27,500 nucleotides of DNA from Neocallimastix lanati (nom. inval.). Its lineage: Eukaryota > Neocallimastigomycota > Neocallimastigomycetes > Neocallimastigales > Neocallimastigaceae. Of this stretch, positions 16,311 to 25,649 are shown in pieces. The notes under the pieces are model-generated. The model had not been told where the DNA came from. It searched no databases and saw nothing but the letters and a program-made list of their open reading frames with translations. Each line of letters begins with the position of its first letter. Position 1 is the first letter of the stretch. The stretch lies in the NCBI GenBank assembly GCA_016946835.1, contig JACVTC010000016.1, positions 610,001 through 637,500 of the forward strand, in the 5' to 3' direction. The position numbers and the translations under genes were made by a program.

Positions 16311-19043
16311 ATGTCAAATTCTTATGAATATATAAAATTAAATAATATAGAATCATTATCAGAGAATTTTAATGATGAAGATTTAAATCAACTTCCTTTA
16401 AGAACAGATTGCTCTATTATTACAAAAGATAAGGATGAGAAAGCAATGAAAAAAAACAATAATACTCAGGATAACCAAAAAAATAATTATTATCATTTTG
16501 GAGAACTTAGCTCGACTTATCTAGATAATAAAGAATGGAATAAAACCATAAATGAGTCCTTTTATCATGAATGTAATAATGAAGAATTAAATAATTTTCA
16601 TTGTAGTAAAGATATTAATAGTACAGAAGAAGGAAATGATGATGTTAATAGTACAGAAGAAGAAAGTGATGATGATAATAATGTTAAATTAATTAATAAA
16701 ACTTATTCAGCTGTTCTTGAAAAGTTAAAAGAATATAACAATTATAATAATGCATACAGTAAACAATTACTTCCCAAGATACAAGATTTAAAAGTTAGTA
16801 TGAATAAATTACAAAGAATTTTAAACAATAATCGTTATCCTTTAATAGCCTTAATTGGTAGAAGAGGATGCGGTAAAAGTTCATGTATCAATGCAATAGT
16901 TGGTAAATTTTTTTTTTTTTTTTTATTTTTATTTTTTTTAATTATTTATATTCATTTTTTTTATTCATTTTATTATAACCATATTTAAATTTATAAATAA
17001 ATATAATTTAACTACATTTAAAAATTAGGCCAACGTATTGCAGAACAAGGACATGTTAAATCACAAACAGGTCAAGCAAAAATTTTACAATATCGTGATC
17101 ATAACGGCTGTGGTATTGATGTTTTAGATACTCGAGGCATCAATGAAGGTCAAAGACCTAAAGAAGATGATGTAGCAAATAAAGCAGAAGGTAAATTTTA
17201 AATAAAAAAAAAAATATATATATATATATATATATTATTATTACTTTTTATAAATATTATTATTATTATTATTATCTATATAATATACATAATTAATAAT
17301 AAAATTGGTTAAATATGGAAATAATAATTGATTACTAATATTATTTTATTATTCATTTATTTTTTATTTAAAAATTTAATATATTGAAGATTCTATCATT
17401 AGTGCTTTAAAACAAGTACCAGTTGATTGTATATTATATTTACATAAAGCAAAAGAATTAGATTCTGGAATTGAATCAGATTTAAAAGTCTTAAATGAAA
17501 TCATTGTTAAATGTAACTTTGAAATAAGTATGTATAACTTTTTTTTATTATTATTATCTTTTATTGATTTTAATTTTTATTTTTATTTTTATCATTATAC
17601 TATTGATATATGTAATATGTAATAATATTAATTATTATATAATATTAAAAATATATATTTTAATTAATAATTCATATATAATATTATATATATATTAATA
17701 ATATTAAATGATTTTTATTCATATTAAAGAAATTCCTATAATTGGTGTTATTACTCAATGTGATGAACTCGATCCATGTGATATTAAAAAACCTACTGAA
17801 TGTATGTTTACTGTTTTGAATGATATAGATAATATGAAAAAATATTAAAAAAATTAGTATATATATTTAAATTAGTATAATAATATATATAATAATATTA
17901 ATTAATGATACTATGTCTCTGTTTTCTGTGCATGAATATGTTTCTTTTTTATGTATATATATAAATAATTTAGATGATGAAGAAAAATTAAATAATATAG
18001 CAGAAGCAAAAAAATTATTAAAAAGTCAACTTGAAAAATTTGCACCAGATTTAAATGACTATGTTGTTGGTATTGAAGCCATTTCATCTTATATTAGATG
18101 GAAAAAAGAACCAGATGAAAATGGCGCTATTTTACCTATGCGTGACTATCGTTATAATATGGATAATCTTATGAATTTATTTATGAAAAATGTCAACATA
18201 AAAGCTCTATTTAAGACGGCTCAAGTTTGTAAAATACAGAATATTAAAATCAAATTTGCTAATATGATTGTTAAAGTAATTCTTATCATATAATTATTTT
18301 AATTTATATATATATTAAGCTATATTCTTCTATTCTCTTTATTTATCTATAATTTATTTAATATATTTAATGTAATAATTATATAAATAATATGTATTTA
18401 ATTTAATAAAATATTATTTAATATATTAGATATTTACTACAGTAACAGCAACTATTAGTTCATTTCCTTTGCCTTTGCAAGAAATGGACATAGTTTTAAC
18501 AGGGTTTATATTAATAATAATAATAATTAATAATAATTAATAATTAATAATTAATAATAATAATAATTAATAATAATTAATAATTAATAATTAATAATAA
18601 TTAATAATATTAATAATAATAATAATCATTTTAATATAAATATTATTTATTTGAATAGTTCGATAGACACTTGGATGATAAATACTATTGCAAAATTAGG
18701 AAATAATAAGTTCTCACGGAAATCAATAGGAAGATTTCTAAGCACGTTAGGCATTGGTACAAATGCTTTAATACGTTTTTCTTCATATTATTTATTAAGA
18801 TTAAGTTCCAACGGCGATCCTTTAATTAATAAATGTGTGACATCAACTACTTCCGCTTCTCTCACTTATATTCTTGGTAAAGCGGCTATTGCTTACTTCA
18901 TAGAACATAAAAAAAATAATGAAATAATTAAAAAAAAGATCAAAGAACTAAATTTATTTTTTTGTAATGGTTCATCAGATGAAAGAGTTCCAATGGATTC
19001 CCAATTTATTGAAGATATGAAAGAAGTTTCCAAAACTAATTAA
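16311..19043 (+). CDS. Era-like GTPase with DUF697-like C-terminal region, 7 exons
   Basis: Exons: 16311-16902, 17029-17190, 17390-17527, 17730-17801, 17974-18275, 18430-18503, 18659-19043. Total 1725 bp, 574 residues, in frame at all six introns (donors GTAAAT, GTAAAT, GTATGT, GTATGT, GTAATT and the weaker GTTTAT). Residues 1-130 are acidic and low-complexity, with a duplicated NSTEE motif. A G domain follows: P-loop GRRGCGKSS at 183-191, candidate G2 Thr211, G3 DTRG at 231-234, G4 TQCD at 306-309, and IEAISS as a likely G5. The later part has hydrophobic segments (SSFPLPLQEMDIVL, then DTWMINTIAKLG and TSTTSASLTYILGKAAIAYF). This resembles the DUF697 region that follows Era-like GTPase domains in bacterial proteins of unknown role. 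Membrane association is plausible. The substrate is GTP; the cellular role is unknown. An IRG or septin-like alternative seems less likely. The start ATG at 16311 has purine at -3. Confidence 0.85.
18511..18630 (+). repeat. TAA/TTAAT simple repeat filling intron 6 of the GTPase gene
   Basis: Most of this 155-bp intron is a mixed array of AATAAT and AATTAAT units. The array lies directly after the unusual donor GTTTAT. It may be an expansion that lengthened the intron. Confidence 0.8.
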
Positions 19044-19599
19044 TGATAAAAATAAATTATAATTATTTTTAATATTTTTTTTCTTTTTATTGTATTACAT
19101 TATATTATGTGAAACTAATATATAAATCCATGATATTTTTATATATTTTAGTATAAAAAAATATAATTAACATACATACTCTAAAAATTAAATAATAACA
19201 AATATAATAATAATAAATTATATATATATATATATCTTATAGGTATATAATCTTATTTTTTTTTTATTTTTTTTTTTTTTTGTTTATTAATTATTAACAT
19301 GAATAAAAAAAATTTTTTATAAAAAAACATAAATAACAAGTTTATTAATAAAGTTTATAAAATTTATATTAATAGGATATTAATATCTTTATAATAAAAT
19401 AAGTGAAGCAGTATTATTAAAATATTTCTTCATTCAACACTCTGACAATTAAAAATAATAATTTATAAGTTAAAATATTATTCACTATAATTGAATAAAA
19501 GATGAATGAAGTTTTTTTCTTTTTATATTTTATTATTATTATTATTTTTTTTTTTTTTTTTTTTTTTGTGTAGATAACCATTTAAATTATTAGAAAATT
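19044..19599. other. Intergenic region downstream of the GTPase gene
   Basis: Low-complexity A+T-rich DNA with two poly-T runs (near 19257-19280 and 19548-19567). It probably carries the 3' end of the GTPase transcript. No coding region is visible on either strand. Confidence 0.5.
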
Positions 19600-20260
19600 T
19601 ATTATTATATGTATATTATTAAATAATAATAGTAACGATAATAATATCAAAATTTGAAAAATTATTTCAAGTATAACAACAATAACAATAATAATAATAA
19701 TAATAATATTAATTAATATAAATAATATTTATAATATTAATAAGTCATTGGGAATTAAATATTAAGAAAAACGTGATAGTGGTTTTAAATGTAAATGGGA
19801 TGGTGGTCAAATTCCAGCTTCTATTCTTGCCGCTTCTAAAGGACTAGTAGTTGGTGTTCGAGAGAAGTCTACTTTATTAGAGTCTTCCAGTATCAATAAC
19901 ATGAGAAGCAGTCTCTTCAATAGTCATGTTAGTGGTAGTAATAACGAAGGAGGTGATAGTAATCCATCATCCTTGAATATTTCATCTATTAACACTGAAG
20001 TAGCCAAATCAGAAAGTAATTCTGCTGAAAGCAATGGATTATACACCATACCACAACAACTTCAGCAAAAACAACAAAATCGACAGAAGAACCAAGTAAT
20101 AATTCGTTTTCAGAAATTCCTTCTATTAATGCTAATTCATCCAAAGGAGAAATGGTTCTTATGACGTGTGTTAAATTCAAAATTGATATTCTTCCTTCAG
20201 ACGAATCTAATCCAGAAAAAAAAAATCTACCAAGTAATATTTACACAACAACAAAGTAAA
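19600..20260 (+). pseudogene. Decayed partial copy of the kinase gene (intron 10 end, exon 11)
   Basis: The exon-like part starts at 19745 with SLGIKY, as exon 11 of the kinase does at 11910, and follows it closely: SGFKCKWDGGQIPAS, then LLESSSINNMRSSLFNSH. The end of the preceding intron is also copied (TTATTATTAAATAATAATA.. and AAATTATTTCAA). Breaks: CAA to TAA at 19763-19765 right after SLGIKY, a frameshift near 20050 where CACCAACTTCAG became CAACAACTTCAG with extra bases, and loss of the exon 11 donor (CAAG|GTAAAA to CAAA|GTAAAA). Exon 10 and everything upstream are absent. The copy retains an intron, so it is a DNA-level segmental duplication, not a processed pseudogene. The intact parent gene lies about 7.8 kb upstream in the same orientation. 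Confidence 0.9.
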
Positions 20261-20437
20261 AAAATTTATAATATCAAAAATTTATAATACCAAAGATATA
20301 TAATACTAAAAATTTATAAAACCAAAATTTTATAATACCAAAAATTTATTATACCAAAAATATATAATACCAAAGATATATAATACCAAAAATTTATAAT
20401 ACTAAAAATTTATAATACTAAAAATTTATAATTCCAT
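20261..20437. repeat. 16-bp minisatellite, about 11 units
   Basis: The unit AAAAATTTATAATACC repeats about eleven times with small changes (ACT for ACC, GATAT for ATTT). The parent kinase intron 11 holds only two such units (12416-12450), so the array expanded after the duplication. Confidence 0.9.
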
Positions 20438-20459
20438 AAAAAAAATATATATATTCAAT

Positions 20460-21680
20460 GTAGGGGAATAAGTGAGTTCATAATCAATGCCATATTTTTG
20501 TTTAAATTCTCGGGCAACCATTCGAGCATCATATTTAATAATATTATTGTTAGCATCTTTTTTTAGTAGCAAAAGCTCATTTAGTAGTTATAAGGTTTTT
20601 ATTTTTTGGAATATGTTTAATAAAAGTCATGATTTTGTTATTGTAAAGGTTATTAAGTTCGTCGTTAATAGCATTGATCCAATTAGATTTGTTAGGAAAA
20701 TTAATAGTTTCTGTATAGTTGTTTATATCCATGAAAACAGAAGCAATCATTTTATCAGTATTATAGTGATTTTCTTTAAATCGAGAATTAGGATAAGTGT
20801 TAGAAAAATCAGGAATCGATAAACTATACAATCTTTTTTTTAATGGGTTAAAAGTAATATCCGTCATTTTAAAGTTGCTTTTCGCCAATTTTTTGGTATT
20901 AAAAAATGTTGCAATTCGCCAAATTGAAAATTATTAAATAGATAAATAAATAAAATTAAATATAATTAATATTGATATATTTATATTTTTAAAGTAAATA
21001 TTTAAATATTAAAAAAATTATATATAATTAAATATATTTTTATAATTAAATATTATAAATAATTATTTTATTACTATTTTACAAAATATTAAAAAATATC
21101 TTTAATTAATTATTAAATATAGTAGAAACAAGTTTAAAAAAGAATTATTTTGAATTTTTATTTATTTATTCATAATTTATTTATACCAATACCCTACTTG
21201 GCGAAATGCAACTTAGGAAAATGTAATTCTCCCCCATTTTAATATCAATTTGAGTAGTATCATTATTAATAGAAGAATCAGGCATATCAGAGTCTTCATC
21301 AATAATTATGGAATTAATAATTGTATGGTAGTTTTCAGGTTAATTAGAAAAATGTTCCAGGCAAGATTTGTGGTCAGGGGACGAACTATTTTTAGAGTTA
21401 TTATGAGAAGAATTTTCAAAATTTTCAGTATTATTTTCAATAGTTTTAATCCCCTCCAAACTAGGACTTTCATTAACATAATTTTTATTTTTATTGTGAT
21501 TACATTGAGGACCATTAGTAGTGGAAGTATTGCTATTAAGATTAGAAAAGTTGTCATTGTTATTAAGAAGATCAAGTTCATCATTTTTAGATGAATTATT
21601 GACATAATTATTTTCATCATTTTGAAAAATTTTTTCATTAATAAAATTTATGTCATTTTTTGGAAAAATTTTCTCTTAAT
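20460..21680 (-). mobile_element. Ty1/copia retrotransposon pol remnant (integrase-RT linker to early RT)
   Basis: On the minus strand an Asn/Ser-rich acidic linker (about 21675-21230, KIFPKNDINFINEKIF ... DEDSDMPDSS) leads into KMTDITFNPLKKRLYSLSIP, then NWINAINDELNNL and IPKNKNLITTK, then KYDARMVAREFKQKYGIDYE and LTYSPTLNI. The last parts match the conserved opening of copia reverse transcriptases (W..A...E...L, KARLVARGF.Q..G.DY..T.SP). Breaks: stop TAA 21340-21342 in the linker, TGA at 20577-20579 where Trp is expected, and a one-base shift in the T7 run at 20558-20564. The catalytic YVDD region, RNase H, gag, protease and LTRs are missing. The sequence stops abruptly at the TA tract near 20455. 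A small inverted-repeat element interrupts it. Confidence 0.88.
20874..21212. mobile_element. MITE-like element with terminal inverted repeats inside the copia remnant
   Basis: The left end GTTGCTTTTCGCCAA (20874-20888) and the right end TTGGCGAAATGCAAC (21198-21212) are inverted repeats with one mismatch. Similarity may extend inward through GGTATT/AATACC to about 27 bp. A second copy of the left end (GTTGCAATTCGCCAA) sits at 20908-20922. The 339-bp interior is nearly pure A+T with no coding potential. Both flanks read as adjacent parts of the copia polyprotein, which suggests insertion. No clear target-site duplication is visible, so the class is open. Confidence 0.7.
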
Positions 21681-22439
21681 TATAATATTAAATATATTAA
21701 ATATATTAAATTAAATAGTTAATTTCTTCTAAATATATATAATAAGAATATTATATATATATATAATATTCTTAAATATTATATATTTAAGAATATTATA
21801 ACTTAAATAATCATATTTATTTTAAAGTTTATATTAAAAATACATAATTCTTCTATATATTATAATATAATGAAATAGATATAGTTATTTTAATTATAAT
21901 TAAATACATATATAGTTGATATTATTTATTATATTAATATTATTAATATTTATAATATAATTATATTATATTATATTATTAAATATATTTATATTATTCA
22001 ATTATAATTTTTATATGTAAATAATCTTAAATATAACCATTCTTCATATTTTTATTTATTATATACTATACAATAAATAAAAACTATAAATAATACATAT
22101 AATTTAGATTTCAACAATACTAAAACACCAAAAAAAAAAAAAAAAAAAACATGAAAAATAAAATAAATAAATAAGTATATAAATAAATAAATAGATTAAT
22201 AAATTTTATTTCATATTCCTTTTTTTTTTTTTTATAACTTTTTTTATATAAATTAAAATTTGATATTATATATCAAAATATTATATATTACTCTATTTTC
22301 TGATATACATAGAAATAATATTTCTAAATGTGGTATAGATGTCGTATGAAAAAAATTTTTTTGGTTTTTTTCTTTTTTTTTTTTTTTTGGTAATTATACT
22401 CAAATATTAAAGAAAAAAAAATAAAATGCTTTTATTATT
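21681..22439. other. Intergenic A+T-rich region with local palindromes
   Basis: Mostly A+T with TA-rich inverted stretches (around 21735-21800, where AAGAATATTATATATATATA is mirrored) and poly-A/T runs near 22131-22149 and 22219-22233. No protein-like frame seen on either strand. Confidence 0.5.
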
Positions 22440-22728
22440 ATGATAACTAAATATATTTATTTTATCAGTAGTTTTATTGAAGAAGGTTTAAATTATCCAA
22501 TATCTCCAAAACTATTTGTTTTTATCATTCATCAATGTCAATCGGATAGTAAAAATGACATTTTTAAATCTATAGATAATATACTTTTCAAAGCTTTAAA
22601 AATTTATAACTTTAACCTTGCGGATTATATCATCAAAAAAATATCCAAATTTTTTTGTATAATCATGTTTTTACTCCACACTATTTTGATTATTCGTTGA
22701 TGTCTCATCATAATATTAAAAAAAAATA
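22440..22728 (+). pseudogene. Short broken coding fragment, possibly from an ankyrin-family protein
   Basis: The frame from ATG 22440 reads SFIEEGLNYPISPKLFVFII, then HQCQSDSKNDIFKSIDNILF and KALKIYNFNLADYIIKKISK. It then loses coherence at a T-run near 22651-22657. Shifting one base there restores a protein-like continuation (LYNHVFTPHYFDYSLMSHHN) up to about 22728. The helical ALKIYNFNLADYIIKK segment resembles an ankyrin helix pair, so a truncated member of the ankyrin family seen at the left edge is possible. No clear neighbouring exon was found. Identity is tentative. Confidence 0.45.
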
Positions 22729-22779
22729 ATAAATAAAAAAAAAAAAAAAAAAAAAATACAATAATTAACACTGATTATA

Positions 22780-23229
22780 ATAATAAAAGCTATTTATAAT
22801 ACATAACTGTTTATAATAAAAAACTGTTTAAAAACTATTTCTAATAAAAACCCCTTTAAAACTATTTATAATAAAAATTATTTATAACAATAATAATACT
22901 AACAATAATTATTGAAATATTTATTTATTAAATAATTTTTTATTTTATTAATTATTGAAAGTATAATTTAATAATAATAAAACTTAATATCTATTTATCT
23001 TTTTATTATTAATTTAATTACGTAGTAGAAAAAGAGGATTTTTGAATTTTTTATTTAAATTAGTGTATACTTATATAATAAATAATGGATATAAATATAT
23101 AATTGTATTTATAAAAAGTAATTTTTTTTTATAAAAAAAAAAACACTTTTGGTATTTAAAGAAAGACAAATAATTAAATAGTCTTAGAACTTAATAAATT
23201 CTACTGTATTTATCAATGCTTTAATAGTA

Positions 23230-23265
<36 letters not shown>

Positions 23266-23270
23266 AAGAA
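22780..23270. other. Intergenic region with a degenerate short repeat
   Basis: From about 22783 to 22890 an imperfect unit like ACTATTTATAATAAAAA recurs several times. A 27-base poly-T run (about 23233-23259) lies just beyond the transporter stop codon and probably falls in its 3' untranslated region. No gene seen. Confidence 0.5.
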
Positions 23271-24578
23271 TTAATTTCTAACCTCGATATCAACAATATC
23301 TGATTCTATATTTTGTATTTCTGACAGTGATTCTGATTCTTCCCTATTCAAATTCATTTCAGAAGTTTTTTCTTTGTTTATCGAATTTGATTTACTTTCT
23401 ATTTTCTTATCCTTAACGATTAATATACAGAGAAAACCAATAAATGCCATAATACCTAAATAGGTAAAAACAACGATATAATTATCATTGGTTTTTTCTA
23501 AGATTAAACCCGATACAAATGGTCCCACAACCCCTCCGATAATACCATATCCAGTATAAAGTAATCCGAAAATCATTCCAAATTCTTTAAATCCAAAGAT
23601 AAGGGAAGTTAATGGTCCAGAAACGGTGAATAACGCTCCAAGTCCAATACCAACACCAGACGCGCATATACATACCAATGGAACATTGGTGGTGTGAGGC
23701 ATGACTAAATAACCAACAGTAGTTAATAAAAATGAGACAGCACCAGTTAATCTACCACCAATACGATCTGTAAACCATCCAATAAAAAGTCTACAAATTC
23801 CATTTGCTAAATTAAATATGGTTAGAATAACTACACCTGTTTCTCCAATAGCTACTGAATAAGTTTTAGAAAGGGAAACCATCGAAATAACAGCAGCACC
23901 CATAAAAGCCCATAAGAGCCATAATGCCCAAAATTCTTTTGTTTTAAGCGCTTCCTTTACCGTTAGATCTTTTGAGGTGTCAATAGCACTTGTCTTTTTG
24001 ACTTGATTTTTATTGGAAAATAATAATAAAAAGTAAGCCACAACATTTGAAGCCATAATAAGAATAAATACCAAAACATTAGTGAAAGTGTAACCTTTCA
24101 TGTTGAGCAATGAATTCAAAATAGGTGACATGATAGCGGCAGAAATTCCTAAAACAAAATTCAAAAAACCACTTACCATTCCCCTTTTATTGGGGAATGC
24201 GGTTTGAATAGTGGTTAAGCTTGGTCCATATAAAAAACTAAATCCAAAATTAACTAAAAATCCCCATATGTAAATCAATATAATATTTTTTGCAATGAAG
24301 ATAAATAAGAATGCCAAAGCGTAAAAAACTGTACCAGCAACAATACAAAAGTATAATCCCATTTTTGCGTAAATACGTCCACTAATGAACATAGCAATTG
24401 CTACAGCTATCAACATAAAAGTCATAACCAAACCAGTTTCGCCATTTCCTACGTTATATTTTTCTTTCCAGTAGGAATTCATAATACCTGGATAACCAAA
24501 ACCAAGTACACCAGCCCAAAATACCAATAAAGAACAACCCACTATAATACATACTTTATTTATTATTGGATTTACCAT
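23271..24578 (-). CDS. Major facilitator transporter, oxalate/formate antiporter (OFA)-like, intronless
   Basis: A single uninterrupted frame of 435 residues. The chosen start is ATG 24576-24578 (context AAAAAAATGG, favourable for a eukaryote); the open frame runs nine codons further upstream, but only to a TTG, which is not expected to start translation here. About 12 membrane segments are visible. Features: GFGYPGIMNSYW at 26-37, the first-half loop motif GRIYAKMG at 67-74, YGPSLTTIQTAFP at 117-129, GWFTDRIGGR at 267-276 (second-half copy of the MFS loop motif), and GPLTSLIFGFKEFGMIFGLL at 321-340, as in OFA-family carriers. An acidic hydrophilic tail follows residue 390. Such carriers exchange or take up small carboxylates; the substrate here is inferred only. 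G+C is far higher than in the surroundings and there are no introns, so acquisition from an anaerobic bacterium is plausible. It is at the plasma membrane or an organelle membrane; the sequence does not say which. Confidence 0.9.
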   Translation of the reverse strand: MVNPIINKVCIIVGCSLLVFWAGVLGFGYPGIMNSYWKEKYNVGNGETGLVMTFMLIAVAIAMFISGRIYAKMGLYFCIVAGTVFYALAFLFIFIAKNIILIYIWGFLVNFGFSFLYGPSLTTIQTAFPNKRGMVSGFLNFVLGISAAIMSPILNSLLNMKGYTFTNVLVFILIMASNVVAYFLLLFSNKNQVKKTSAIDTSKDLTVKEALKTKEFWALWLLWAFMGAAVISMVSLSKTYSVAIGETGVVILTIFNLANGICRLFIGWFTDRIGGRLTGAVSFLLTTVGYLVMPHTTNVPLVCICASGVGIGLGALFTVSGPLTSLIFGFKEFGMIFGLLYTGYGIIGGVVGPFVSGLILEKTNDNYIVVFTYLGIMAFIGFLCILIVKDKKIESKSNSINKEKTSEMNLNREESESLSEIQNIESDIVDIEVRN

Positions 24579-24852
24579 TTTTTTTCTTGAATATATTATT
24601 TTCAAAGATTTTGTTTAAAAACGTTTTATCATTATAGTTTAATTTATATATTTTTGAATTTTAATATTATTTTTTATCTTTTATATTTTTTTATTCATTT
24701 GTTAATTCTTCAAATAATCAAATTTTATAAAAGATTTTGAATTATTATAAATATTGATTAATATTTTCAATTAATTTAATATTTTCTTCTTTACTTTATA
24801 TGTCTAAAAATAAAAAAAAAACTAAATTTTTTTCATTTTTATCTGATTTTTA

Positions 24853-24897
<45 letters not shown>

Positions 24898-25575
24898 ATT
24901 GGTTAAATTAAAAAAAAAAATTTTTCTTTCCGATATTAATACAAGAACTGTAAATTTTGATATTTGATATTATATTATTATATGTGGAAATATTTCCGCT
25001 TATAAAACATCTTATTTATTATTAGTAATCTGACTGAAAAGCGATGACAAAAAATTAATCAGATTTATATACAGATTATAACGTATAATAGTTTATAATG
25101 TTAAGTAAATATTGAAAAATACTTTCATTTAATTAGTTATTAAATGAATTGTATTGAAAAAATGAAAATTTATTGGTTAAATAGAAATAATTTAATATAT
25201 TTTTATAGAAATATTCCTATTAATAATTTGACGGCAAAGCAATTGTTACCTATCATAATATGAAATATTACTTAGGACTTTTCGAATATTAAAACGAAAA
25301 TGAAAATACTGGTATAAATAAGTAAAAAAAGATATTTTTTATGATGATATTTATTTAAGATTGTTTTCATTTTCTTATTTAACATTTCAAACAATTAAAA
25401 AAATAATCACATATACAAAACATAAAAATTATATTTAAAAATTATATTATAATGATAAAAAAAAAGTTAAAAATAAAATAAAAAGTTTGTTGGTTGAATT
25501 GAAATATTTTTTTTACTAATATTTAAAAAACATTAATATATTTATAAAATACTTTTTTCTTTTTTTATACTATAA

Positions 25576-25612
<37 letters not shown>

Positions 25613-25649
25613 TAATATAATATGTAAAAATAGTATTGAGTAATGAATT
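24579..25649. other. Intergenic region upstream of the transporter
   Basis: This holds the transporter's presumed promoter and 5' leader, a long poly-A run (about 24856-24893) and another near 25587-25610. A short motif close to TTTATTGGTTAAAT occurs at about 24895 and 25170, and as TTTGTTGGTTGAAT at about 25487, all in the same orientation. No open frame of note. Confidence 0.5.

Noticed and set aside
20487-20822. Plus-strand open frame of 111 residues
   Set aside because: It is the reverse of the copia reverse transcriptase region, which has recognisable motifs on the minus strand.
24576-24605. Nine-codon N-terminal extension of the transporter
   Set aside because: The extension begins at TTG and has no ATG; the ATG at 24576-24578 has a strong context and gives a normal MFS N-terminus.
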